Source: Malurus cyaneus samueli
Lineage: Eukaryota; Chordata; Aves; Passeriformes; Maluridae
Direction of reading: 5' to 3'
Length of the DNA: 64,000 nucleotides
Assembly: GCA_009741485.1 (NCBI GenBank)
Contig: CM019220.1
Location: forward strand, 24,952,646 to 25,016,645
Shown: piece after piece, positions 35,415 through 61,500 of the stretch
Layout: each line of letters begins with the position of its first letter
Position numbering within the stretch: the first letter of the stretch is position 1
Translations under genes and position numbers: made by a program
Notes under the pieces: model-generated
The model's input: only the letters and a program-made list of their open reading frames with translations
Told to the model about the DNA's origin: nothing
Databases searched by the model: none

Positions 35415-37338
35415 AAGTTTGGTTGTTTCAGCATTTTTATTAGACAGTGCTTCACTCAGCAGTTGTACACATGGTCCTGATGCTCCCCTGATCAGTGTAC
35501 AAATTCTGGGACATGATGTTCTCATTCCACCATGGCCCAAACTGCACAAACCTTTACAGAAGTGGTGCCCAAGAGAAACCCAGGCTCAGAGCAGTGTGCC
35601 TGCACTGCCATCACATCAGCCAAGATGGGAGGTAACTTTAAGTACTTAAGTTTGATAAGGCAACTCCTCTCTACTTCCCAGTCACTTCCCTGTGCTGCTT
35701 AGGTCCTGTGAATGATAGGGGATGCCTGCTGCTGAGTCCACATAAGCCTGAGGTTTCTGACAGGGATCCCCAGTCTCAAGGAGAGGCATTTCAGGCTGTC
35801 TTTTGATGGACTTTCAGAAACCTGTGAGGGCAGCAGGAGCATGGGCTTTGAGGAAACAAGCCAGCCTGTTTCTACTCTTTGCCTGTCCAGGAGGTTCTGG
35901 AGGGTGTGTCTATGCCACTGGGGCTCAGCTGTCCTGAGTTCCGGCAGCTGCCAGTGTGAGCTTGCCAGGTTTGGTGGTCACTGCCAGTCCAGGAGTGTAG
36001 CTGTGCTGCCCTGCTGCTGTTCCCCTGCCTCTTGCTGAGGCACTCAGCAGCTCAGCCCTTGGAAGATAAAACCTATGGCCATACTGGTGCAGGCTGAGGA
36101 GCTGCCCTTAAACTGCACAAAGCTGTGTGGCTCCACCTGTGAACTGCTCTGAGCTCAGTGTTAGCTCATGCTTACTGGTAAGAAAGTGGCTTACAGAGTC
36201 AGGTCCCAAATTTCAGCAAACTGGTGCAGCATCAGCTAAGGACGGAAAAGCAGATTTACCCCCTGCCAAGTACCTGATCTGCCTGACACATCAAAGCCAA
36301 TTAACTTGTGCAGATTTTCCAGCTGGGTAGATGTGTGGTTGCAAATCAAACTACAACAAGCAGTAGCAAGTCACAAACAAGTGACTCAAATAACCCATGT
36401 TTGGGAAAGCCTGTAAAAGAAAACATGTAAATAACATCTATAAAGCTAATAGGCTAAACATTGACAGAACTCAGTAGCATACATCTCTTTTCCCTTGTTG
36501 CTGCTGGTGGGCACCTGGCACCACCTAATATACAAATTTAAATAAGGACTGCAAAATAAACTCTCAAAGCTACCAGAACAGACCACAAAAGCAAGTATAC
36601 TTAGCTCACTTTTGGAGTGGAGTTTGCCACTAGATGACCAATGGACTAGCAAAGTTTAATGTAAGATGGTAGTGGATTATTTGTCTGCCACTGGAGCAAA
36701 TGTACAAAGGAGCTGTACATAGCCTTTGCCTTTAGAGCAGAAAGGTGCAAACACAGGATAAGCCTTTGGCATGCCAGTTCCAGCTCTGCCAGTTGCAGTA
36801 AGATATTAAAAATATATACGAAGACTCCACAGTCCACCACATTTGCTTCATGTGGTACAGTCCAGATACTGAACCACCTGCTCTCTGGGTGCTCAGAAAG
36901 AAAGCACTTGAAAACAATTTGCAGGGCAATAGTTTCAGTTTTCCATCTGCTGTTTTCCAAAGGCAGCTAAATTCCTGCGACTATTTGTTAGCACAAAAAG
37001 AAGTTAAATACCCCAGGTTACATTCAATAGAAAACTTCTTCTGGGGAAATGGGATACAGAAAACAGCAATCTGTAGCAAACAAAATACTGTCTCCCTGCT
37101 CCCACCTGCAGCCCTGAGTTGTTAAATGACACCAGCAAAATCTGCATTCTGTCTTTTAAATCAAAACAATGTAATGAGATGACTAGAAATGTTACAGAAC
37201 TCAGCATGCCCTCAAGAGGATGGATTTACATTGAGTTAGGTGAACAACGATGAGTCTGGAAAAAGGAGAAGGCAACCTCAAACTGTGTTTCCAAGTGCAG
37301 AACGATACAGGCCGGAAACTGCCAAGCAAGACTCAGAT
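35415..37338 (-). other. LANCL1: Predicted LANCL1 3' UTR
   Basis: About 1.9 kb after the stop codon with no conserved frame. The first clear AATAAA on the minus strand is at 35436-35441; further copies at 34538-34543 and near 34585 would give a longer UTR of about 2.8 kb. Mammalian LANCL1 also has a long 3' UTR. The end point is not settled by the sequence. Confidence 0.4.
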
Positions 37339-51166
<13,828 letters not shown>

Positions 51167-51342
51167 GGTCCCGCTCGGCTCCGCTCCGCTCGGCCGCGGC
51201 CCGCCCCGGCTCCGCCCCGGAAGGCGCCGGGAGCGCTGGGCCTGTGCGCGCCCGGGCGGGGCTCGGGGCCTGTGCGCTGAGGGGCCGCAGGGCCGTGTCT
51301 AGCCCGTTAGGCCTGCTGCAGCACGGTCTGAATGCTTTAGAG

Positions 51343-51595
51343 AGCCCTGTGCAGTTAAGGTCCCTTGCAGCTGATCGTCTAGGGTTTAGGGGCCCATTGC
51401 TGCTGTGTGTGCTTTAACAAGCCCTGTGGAATTTAAGGTCTCTCGCAGATGGTGCTGTGGTCCTTAGGGATGCTGTGGGGCTAAAGGTTCCGTGTAGTTC
51501 TCTCTGCCTAGCTTAGGAAGCCCTGTGAGATTTTGGGCTCCTTGCACATTACCTTGTGGGGTTTAGAAGTTCCATGTAGTTGGCCCTTTGGTTTA
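51343..51595. repeat. Diverged tandem repeat, about 50-bp units
   Basis: Successive units begin near 51343, 51421, 51470, 51520 and 51570, with periods of 49-50 bp except for one partial 28-bp unit at 51393-51420. Shared pattern: (G)CCCTGTG or TGCTGTG, then about 5 bp later TTAAGGT or TAAAGGT, and near the end TTTAGG or CTTAGG followed by AA or GG. Unit identity is low, so this is old. It borders the LANCL1 CpG island on its upstream side. Confidence 0.65.
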
Positions 51596-54276
51596 TCAAA
51601 AGGTCGTTCATGGAAATGTATAAGTCACAAATGATAATATTTCAGTTATTGCAAGTTGCATGTCTGTTGGGGATGCACAGAGTTGGTTGAACTTGAAGCT
51701 TTTGGTGGCATGTAAATGTCTAAGTGCAGTGACGCTGCTCCTTGTAGCAGCTGAATCCATCTGGGTGGGTTTAGAAGAAACTACTGCTCTAAGAATTTAT
51801 GTATTGGTGGCAGAACACCCTGAGAATACATTAGGATGCTTCAATCATACCTGTGACAGTTATATTGTGGAAGAGATTTTGGTTTTCTGTCCATGTGTCC
51901 ATTCTTTATTGCAATCAATAAAATCAGACACCCAAAAAACTGAATTATTTCACGAGATGGTGAGAAACAAGCAGAAAAGAGGGAATCCCGATTATGTTTG
52001 CTTTCAATTCCTTTTTCACTGAGCTGTTCCTTATTTAGTGAATTTCAATCATGTCAACATTGCCTTGCATTCAAGGCAGGGAGATGGACTGCTGTTTTTG
52101 TATTCAGGGAGACAGCTCTAGAATCAGCAAAAATAATGTGGAATCTTCTGCTTAAGGCCAAATTCACAGCCCTATGTTATGGTTTTCCCTTCCATCTGCA
52201 GGTCAAAGCAGTATTCACTGCCCTCCTTCCCTCAGGCACAGTTCAGTATTAATTTCCAGCACAGAGTGCACCATTTCAGCTTCAGAATCTTTCTTTGATT
52301 CCTCACATTAGTTTTTTTTTCCAGATCACTTAAAGATAAAGATGCTTCTCCCAAATTATCCTGCCTGGTCTTTTCACCAAGAACATCAAAAGAACATCAT
52401 TCCTGCCAAGGAGTTATGTTTTAGTATGTAATTTTCTAATTTGTCATAGTCACTTCAGCTTCGATGCACCTCCTGTTGCCCAGGATTAACCCAGAAATCC
52501 AGGTTTCAGCTGTCACTCAGAGCCCAAGTAAGTGACTCATGATTCGTCCTTAGTAATCTGCCCATGCAGAATAGGGAATGAAAGAAAGAAGTGAATTTGA
52601 GAGGAAAACCGCTCCTGTGTTCTCATTGCAATCCTAGTCACTTTGGGCTGTTTGGGGGTGGCGTTTGGTTACTTTGTCTGGAAAAGGTCATGCTGCATTC
52701 TATGAAAAAGAATTCAAAAAGTAATTAAAGCAGATCTGTTTAGAACATATCTAGAGATGAATTTTGTTGCTTGCAGCTGTGAGAGCACACAGAGAAAATG
52801 ATGAGAAAGCATTCTCCAGTAACCTTCTGGCAGTCCCATCACAGTCCCAGAAAAATCTGTCTGAAGTGACTCACAATCAGTGGTTGAATAGATGTCCCAA
52901 AATCTTTCTACCTGTGAGAAAACAATAGGGTGTAATATTTTCTGCTCCACAACATTGTCTAAAAGACAAATCCTTACTGAATTTTAACAACACAAGAATC
53001 CTGGCTATTAGGGGTCCCAGTTGGACTGGTAGCATATCTGTGGATTACATGAATGAGATGGATATATAACAGTCCTTGAAGAAAGCCTCCAAATGCTGGG
53101 GTGTCTGTTCCCTCCTCATTCCAGTGAGGATGTGAAACCAAAGTCTCTGACAGATGTTACAACTGCCTACATACCACTTGGCATCCTGCCTGAGGGCATA
53201 CTGAAACATCTCTTTTCTGAGAGGATCTGTCTCCTGCTGGAGTCACCGTCCTTCACTGGCTGTAGGCATCTGTCAGTTCTGTAAACTCACCTACAGTGAA
53301 TCTGCATGCAGCAGGTGCCCAGTATGAGTGATGTAGATGTGGACTTCCAAGTGGCCTTTTCAAAATGGTAGTTTGGCATCTGCTCCCCCTTCACAGCCTC
53401 CTTTCAGGGTCAGACTGATCTCACACAGCAGGCTCCATGCTGTGGACCAGATTGGCTTGGCATGGTAACCCCATGACAAATGTGAAGGTTGCTTGTTCTC
53501 CTTTGCAGCTGTGTGCTATATGTGAGGGAGTGCAGAGAGCAAGGATAGAGTGTCCTTTGTAGTCTTGTCAGCTAGATGAAGGAATTTGAGAGGCTCTGTG
53601 CTCCACAGAGCATGGTCATCCTCCAGGTATGTGATAGTGTCCTGGAGAAATGTACTGGCAAAGCACTTGGGAGGGGTTTCATCTGCTGAAAAATTGCCCA
53701 AGGGATGTCTCAGCAGAGCTGCTACATCACAGACCTACTGCAGTACAAGATTTTTTGTTACAGTTAAGAGACGTAATCCAAGTTGTGGTATTTATCTCTC
53801 CATCTCTGCTTTGGTTCGTTTCTTTTTGGTGACAGCACAGAATAAAAGTGAGAAGCTTCCTAGCGGTATTCATTAGCCTGTCTTACATATTATTTATTCA
53901 GCAGCAGCATGGCTAAAGATACTTTGATGTCCAAAGTGTCCTAGGACATTTAAAGGATCAAAATCAAAGATGCCCTTTTCTTAATTTTGAATAACAGTTT
54001 TGCATATCAGATGTCATTTCTGCCATACTGCTATGTATAAACTATAGACAACTCTAGAAACTTTGCCGTTCTTTAATATTAGAGCCACAGCTCCCAATAT
54101 TCAATCTCATTAAAAATGCAAACCTACATCAAGAGGTTGAAGATCTTAATCCCATTCTGAAGCTAAGTAGGCTTGGCTTTGGAAGGTTAGGCAAGTGTTG
54201 TATTCCACTATTATGAGTGGAATTTTTTTCATTTCAAAAGGATATCCGGGAGAAGTGAAAAGCTACTTTACTGTAC

Positions 54277-54292
54277 TTTTTTTTTTTTTTTT
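54277..54292. repeat. Poly-T run
   Basis: Sixteen consecutive T residues; a simple repeat with no adjoining element recognised. Confidence 0.9.
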
Positions 54293-55648
54293 GTGCAATT
54301 TACAGATGGAATTGATTGTTTTTCTATTAGCAGCTTGTATGAAGAGATCAAAGGCTAAGTATTGGTCAAAGAATTTGTGCTCTTCTAGTTGATTCTATTG
54401 ATAGTATTTCTGGGGAGCATAGCTCGCCTATATCCTGCTTATATTTATTGTGGCCAGGTATTAAGCCAAGCATTCAGTAGAGAATTCTGACTCCATGTAC
54501 AATCACAGTGGGGGCTTTGAGCTAGTGATTCCCACTCAGATCTGAAAGCTGCAGTAGGTGCTTCTGTGAAAACATTGCTCTCAAGGCAAAAGGAAAAAAA
54601 AATACGAAGGGAAAAGAGAACAAAAGTAAGAATGCTGTTGTGTCTGTGGCTCATCTGCATCTCACATACTGTGTTAAGTCCTGATCTCATCTTAAACAGG
54701 ATAGCAGACTTAGAAGTAGGAGGTACAAGTCATAGGACTAATAAGGCCAAAAAGAACATCATCCACTCTGTGGAATGACTCTTGTGCAAGGACTGAGTAG
54801 CTAGGCCAGGACTATTCAGGCTGGAAAAGAGATACCTGAAATGGGCTGTAGTGGGTGCCTATAGCCTTGAACAGTGTCACCAGGGGGGCGTGACCCACTG
54901 GCTTTCAAAGCTGCTGAACATCAACTGGAATGGCTGCAGCAGCTTTCATTGGTGAAGGAGACTGTTCCTGGAGTTAAGCTATGACAGGTTGTCAAGTACA
55001 AAGACACCACCGTGTTTGTGTATGGGAGGTGCTGAGCTGTCGACTCCTGGGAGTTTGGCGGCTGTGCTGGGGGCTGCGGGTGCATGGGTTCCCCAGCACA
55101 CTGCCTGAGCATCCAACGCAGCCTGGGCGGTTGGGAGGGTTTCCTCGGGGCTACTGTGCCTGGTACCACGCATTTATATTTTGCTCTATGGCATGTGAAC
55201 CTGGGCAGAGCAGTTAACAGCCAAAGAGCTTTGTAGCAACCTGTCTCCATGTCGGCATCCCGCTTAAACTACAAAGATGTCCCTGAAGGCAGTGTGTTGG
55301 CTTTACCCGCTCTTTCAGCGCTCAGCCGCTAGATGCCTCTGTCCCACAAGGAAGAAGCCAGAGAAGTCGGCTGTGCCTGTGCTCTCAGCCTGGAGCACCG
55401 GAAAGCGTCCATGTCCTGCTCAGCGTGGGACGGGGGGCTGGTTGCTGTGTAAGGAGCAGAGAGCAGTGGTTCTGCACGTAGCAATCCTCTGTGGCATTTC
55501 ACCATTTTCTTATCCTTGTGGACCATAAGATATCGATATCCGCTAATGCAGCGGGAAACCATCCTGTCTTAGCAAATGAAAGAAAGAAGTTGGAGAGCAG
55601 ACCTCATTGAGAAGAGGTGATTGGTGAGGGCTATGTTTGGTCAGGAGC

Positions 55649-55673
55649 AAAAAAAAAAAGAAAAAAAAAAAAA
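55649..55673. repeat. Poly-A run with one G interruption
   Basis: About 24 A residues broken by a single G. No processed pseudogene or SINE body is recognisable immediately before it. Confidence 0.9.
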
Positions 55674-56645
55674 GTCAGGAAACTGCTGAGAACTGGATAA
55701 AGCACTTTGTTTTGGTGATGAAGTAATTTGGAAGACAGTGGGAGTTGTTGAGACTTTGATAGACTTTGATCCCTGGTCAGGACTGACATCAAGTCAGATT
55801 TCTTTCACTTTTCTCTAATGAAATAATATAAGGCTGTTCTGTGTAGAGCACTTTCATCCTTAAACCTGTCTTTAAAGTTCAGCGAGAGGGTTGGATGTGA
55901 TTGCCAGTGTGTGGCTATGACTGATTGCTGTTTGACATCTGTCTGTCCCTCCATTCACCATTGCACATCTACAGGACGAGCTGTGGTAAGTATGACTGTT
56001 GACTTGTTTGCTTAGCTGTGTGAACAGTTTGGGATGAGAGTGAGCAGGGTCTCTGTGACACTGAGCAATGCAGTTAGGCTTTAAGTTCTCGAGGGTCTCA
56101 GAGGACTTTATTTTTCATTTGGTGCATTTTACCCCTTCTTTAAAACAGAGCCGGCTATTACTCAGAGTGTACAATTTTTCTTTTGTGGAGAACTATTGTG
56201 TATCAAGTTTTTAAAGGATCTTCAATCTCAAGTGTCTGTGCTACTGCTGGTAGGGACACCCAGCAGCATTGCAAAGTCTGTTGTGATCCAGCAATGATTT
56301 GACACCTGTGCAAGTAGCTTGATATTCATTATCTACATCCACCTCTATGGTAATAGTTTTGTCTAGATTTGTCTTGGTCAGTAAATACGTGCCATTAGGT
56401 CCCAAGTTTGTCATCCAGGTATGTTTAAATTATCTGCTGTTTCTCAGAGCTCATGTCACTGCAGCTCTCAGAAGATCACTCCTCCTGGATTCCCATCAAG
56501 TTTGCTCATCCTGGTTCCTGTACCCTGCTCCTGCTAGGCTTGTGGTCTGATTGTTGTATTTCTGTGGCACTTCCCATCCCTGGAGAGGGAATTGGTCAAT
56601 GGCTCTGAGGAGGAACTTATTCAGAGATTCTCATCTCCTTCAGAG

Positions 56646-56800
56646 AAATTACAGAATCACAGAATAAGCTGAGTTGGAAAGGACCCACAAGGATTATTGA
56701 GTCCAACTCCCAGCCCTGCACAGTATCATCCCCAAGAGTCACACCATGTGCTTGAGGATTTTGTCCAAACATTTCTTCAGCTCTGTCAGGCTTGGTGCTG
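56646..56800 (-). mobile_element. CR1 LINE 3' end, 5'-truncated
   Basis: On the plus strand it starts with TTACAGAATCACAGAATAA, followed by GTTGGAAAGGACCCACAAGG, GAGTCCAACTCCCAGCCC and CACACCATGTGC. This is the reverse complement of the same CR1 type as the copy at 23930-24196 and keeps the terminal octamer-like tail. About 155 bp remain. Confidence 0.88.
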
Positions 56801-58588
56801 TAGCCAGCATTTTCTGCCTTCACATCTCAAAGCTAGCGAGGAAGGAGAGATTCCCATTCTGATGCAAAGCCAGTCAGATCAGGTAGTGCACAGTCTCCTG
56901 CTTCTTAGAGATTGCCTGTGATAAAATCTGTGGCTCAGTTTCAGCCTGAAGTGTTTCCTTGCAACTAGTATCCTAGAAGTCTTCCTGTAGCTCACAGATC
57001 CCCTTGCAAACACTCTCCCCTCCTGCAGGTAATCAGTAAGTCACACACCTATGAGACACAGGTTAGCAACATCTAACAGTTCTGTGCTAATAGCTGTAAT
57101 TAACGGGGTTAGTACACAGATGTCCTGAGACATAATAAACTACTTTAAATCCTTCCCCCATAAATATGTAATGCCACATAATCAATCCAATTTCCTATAG
57201 ATTCCTGTCTCTTGTGGAACATTCCAGACACTGTGAACTGCTGAACTCTCTCATGGTTCAGGTGTTCAAAATGACTCTTTGCAAAGACTTTGGGTGTCTG
57301 CAATACCCCAGATGCAGCTGGATGCTTCTTGGAATTAAGCTGGTCTTGGAGTTACCTTGAATGCAGGGGATGGGTCAGACTGTCCTTTCTGAAACAGGTT
57401 TAATTGTGTTGACAGTTTAATGACTGAGCAGGGACTGGAGCGTTTATAGTTATTAACATAGGAAAGCTGAAAGTGGTGGGTTGTAAAAGACCTTTGGAGC
57501 TCATGTGTTTCTCAACAGGCAGGAGTGGTGCAACTTCTCTTCTTCAGCTGTGGAGTTGTGTTTGGTGCTCCCCTGAGGTTTAGGCGCAGCACAAAAAGAA
57601 AATGGATCAGCAGGGCTTTTCCCAGGTGACCCTCAGAGAGCTCTGCTGAGACTGGACTTCACTGACCCCATTGAAAGATCTGTCCCTCACAAAAACACTG
57701 CAGAAAAGCAGGCTTAGATGTGCACCTGAAAATATTTCATACCTCCGACATGTCTCTAACCCCATAGGATTAATTTTTCTCTCAAAAAAAAACCCCAGAG
57801 CTGCTGTGCTGAGGTTTTAAAAGGAGGGCTCATCCCAATTGGCACAGGGCCAACACGGCTGCTGTCACTGAGCCACAAGCCGTGCTGGCCATGCCAGGAC
57901 ACAGGACCAGGCTTTCTTCTCTCGGGAGTGACATCTCTTGATGGGTCTCTGCCTGGAACACAGGAACAGAGCTTGTTGTGTGCCAGAGAGCTTACTGCTC
58001 TCATTGCATTTGAGGTATTTTGCCCTGGTTTTGGCTTCAGAAGGGGTTTTTAAAGCTTAGCCACCTGGGATTGAAAATATTTTTCCAACTCATGATGTTG
58101 CTGAAAGGAAAGGGGCAGTTTCTTTACTACATTCTCATAGCTATGGCTTCCTACCTTCCATATATATTATTATAGTTACATGGAGTTGGGAAAGGGGAAT
58201 GCATAACACAACAGCATTTCCAGTGTGGTAAGCTTGAAAGCTGTTGACTGTCAAAACATAAAAAAAATATCATTCCTTATTTTGCTTGGATGATTTTTAG
58301 TTACTGTTTATTTGCCCTTTGGAGAAACTTATAAGAGGTAAGTTGTGACCTTTCCTGGGGGATGCAAGCAATGAAAAGATTAAATTTAATCTCAGTTCCT
58401 CACTAGATCCTTTGCAAATTTGGAAAGACTATATGTTAGCTGAGTGGCAGGGTGGAGGGAAATGATGTTAGCAACCTTTACTAGAAAGCACTGTGGCTGA
58501 TGTTCTCAATATGGGTGCTGTCCTGACAAAAGGAACATCATAGCTTGAAAGAGATTTATTTATGTGGTCAGCTGCCCATTTCCCTGGG

Positions 58589-58603
58589 AAAAAAAAAAAA
58601 AAA
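58589..58603. repeat. Poly-A run
   Basis: Fifteen consecutive A residues in otherwise unremarkable sequence. Confidence 0.9.
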
Positions 58604-61270
58604 GGCAGATCTGGCAAGAGAAGACAATCTGAATTGCCCCAGCTGAAGCTATGCTCATAGTTGATGCTGGGCTGATGCTTAAACCTAAGTCTCCATATTT
58701 CTTCCACAATATTTTGCCTTTATTTTTCCCTTTGGGTCCTTTGCTATTGAAACAGCTGCCTTTCCTACCTCTCCCACCCAGTTACTGACTCTTCTTGTGT
58801 CTGTAAAGTTATAGGCATGTGTTGCAGGAAGCTGATAATGAGATAATGGTGGCGGTAAACAGATAACTGGAAGCATTCAAACGTGGCAGTGCTGCTATTC
58901 TACCTGCTGGATTGCACAGGTAAATGTATTAGAGTCAGATTCTGATTGAAAAAAGACTGTATTCGCCAGGATAAAGTGGTGTGGTGATGGTCAGAAGAGG
59001 AGAAGAGCTAGGGCAAAGCCAGAAATCTGTATGGATAAAGGCTTTAAGCTTCACAGGAATCCACAGAATAAAAAGTTTGAGTCTTTCCAACGTCATGGCT
59101 TCAGACCAAGTTCTTCTGTTGTTAATGCTGGCAGACCCAAGCTGCCCAAAATGAGCATGCAAACTCTTTAAAACACACTCCTGAACACGTTCCACAGGTG
59201 CCGGGGATTGTTGGGGGCAGAAGGGAAGAAGAGAGAGAATTCAGCTCTCTGGAAAGGTTAAATATGATTGCAGGAGTGCATGACTGACTGACACCCTGGC
59301 TGGAAGAGGAAAGAGATAACACTTTGGTAAAACATTCTTGGGGTCTGTGTCCCTACAACAATTTCGCCCAGCCTTCCTATCAGCCAATACTCTCTTTCCA
59401 CTATATCAGTATTCTGTATTTTTCAAGCCACATTTTCTCTCTCAAGTCAGAAATTACAATCTGAAGCTTTTCTTGACCGTGTATGGCCTATATAAGCCAA
59501 CTCCTCATCTTCACTGTGGTCTCCAAAGCACATGCTGTTGTGGAGACTTCTGTGATCAGAGTAATGAAAGGAAAATTCAGCAACACTTAACTCTTGTGAA
59601 TTTTTGCCAGTTTTTTTGTCACACCTATTGCACTGGATAAAGTAGTTTATGATTGCTTTGGTTGTAATGGATTGTAACATGATGGAATCCATGGGAAGTA
59701 GAAATAAATGAATAGAATTGATTTTTTGTGTATTTATGGCAGTGGATAAAGATGGAAGACTGAGTATTTAAATTACTTCAATCAGTACAGGAAAGAGAAC
59801 AAGCTACCTTTGGATTACTCTGCTTTACAAATTGATTGCTTTTTTCACTAAAATCTGATATAATTATAGCTCCATCTGTTCATGAAGTAAAGTATTTGAA
59901 AACTAAACCCTGTGTTTACGGTTCTTATTTGAAGTAGGCTTAAAACCCCACACATGTATTTGATATATTCAGGCTTTGACTGTTGTGGGGCTAAACCAAA
60001 TCTACAGATGTGGGTGTTCTGGTTTTTTTTTTCTGATAGTACTGTACCATGTTGACGCTGCTGACTCTGGCATTGTGAGCAACTTAATCCAGGAAGTTCA
60101 GATTGCAATTGCCAGACCATTATGCAGACAGGCCTTTTTTTGTGTTTCCAACCCTGTGGTTAGTTTCTGAGCTCTTTGTGGGGGGAGGTCTGCATGCTTA
60201 GGGGAAGAAGGAGAAGAATTTTGTTTCCTTGGCCTTTTCAGTGTGAACTGGGGCTCCCTAGTTTTCCTCAGTGATCACCTGCTTTGTTGTTCTTGAAGCT
60301 GGAAGAGACAGAACTGTTCAGTATTTGAGATCCTGCCTTCTTCAAATGAATGAAGAATTAGGAACTGCTGCCTTTGGATGTAGCGTGATTCCATGATCCC
60401 ATGGGCTGGTTCATTTAAATCCTGCTTGAACATTTTTTTGGTGTCCGGGACAACACAGTGCAGAATGTCTTCAGGGGAAGAGCACCGAAGCCTCAGCACT
60501 GGTTCCACTCCCATGTCAGCCAGAGCTGGGTGCCCTCTTTTAAGGTGTGCAATGGGAGCCCCCACTGCTCAAAAGCTCCCTTGCTATTATGGGAATGCTG
60601 TCTGGATAGACAATGCTGGATTTCTGGGGCTGAAGTCCTGAACACTACCAGACAGCATCAATTCCTTCTTCAAACCTCTTTTTCTCCAACCCTAGAAATA
60701 TTTTTATTCAGTCAAAATCATGTGCCTTCTCAAGTGACATTGCAGATCCATACAGCAAGACTGCAGTGCTGTTTGAAGAGATAGCTACATCCTCATGTGT
60801 GTGTCTACCTAATGCATATCTATGTGTAAGTTAAAGAAAATGCTTCCTGTGTGCAACAGTCAAAGCCTTTTATATTTATCTTTTCTCCCCGGGGCATCCA
60901 CAGGAAGAAAAAAAAAAGTGGGAGAGAGGAAAATATAGACAAAAAATTTTGCAAATCCTCCCAATCTGGAGCACAGGGTGTGAAGCAACAAGGAAAATGC
61001 TGATTGATCAGTGATGCTGCATATAAGGTGAGAGACCAAGGCCACATTAAGTAATTCCTATGAAATGTTAACTTTCCCTCCCTACAAAACCAGGAACAGC
61101 TAGCACTGCACTGGTGCTAAAGGCTAACAAACTAGCCTGGAGAGAAATGTTATGGATACCCTTTTCAAAGAGTAAATATATTTCTACCAGAGGAATGATT
61201 AATTCACTTTTATTCTCAGGAGATAAAGGAAGAAGCTTCCTGTAGAAAACTTCTTTCTTCTCATACAGCA

Positions 61271-61500
61271 TACTTTAGTTGGAACAGACCTACAAGGATC
61301 ATCCAGTCCAACTGCCTGACCACTGCCGGCCCAGCCAAAAGTTATAGCGTGATATTAAGGGCATTGTCCAAGTGCCTTTTGAACACTGACGGGCTTGGGG
61401 CATCAACCACCTCTAAGAAGACTGTTCCAGTGTTTGACCACCTCCTCAATGAAGAAAGACTTCCTTAATGTCAAATCTGAATCTCCCATGGTGCAGCTTT
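61271..61500 (-). mobile_element. CR1 LINE fragment
   Basis: On the plus strand: TTTAGTTGGAACAGACC, AAGGATCATCCAGTCCAACT, then GGGCTTGGGGCATCAACC, TTCCAGTGTTTGACCACC and GACTTCCTTAATGTC. This is the reverse complement of a CR1 3' region of a different subfamily from the copies at 23.9 and 56.6 kb. The terminal repeat tail is lost. Confidence 0.88.

Noticed and set aside
51660..52022. 120-codon plus-strand frame beyond the LANCL1 promoter
   Set aside because: Considered as a divergent gene or CPS1 N-terminus; the sequence does not resemble CPS1 or any known family.
54781..54870. Segment with GACTATTCAGGCTGGAAAAG, like an internal CR1 phrase
   Set aside because: The match is short and the following sequence does not continue as CR1.
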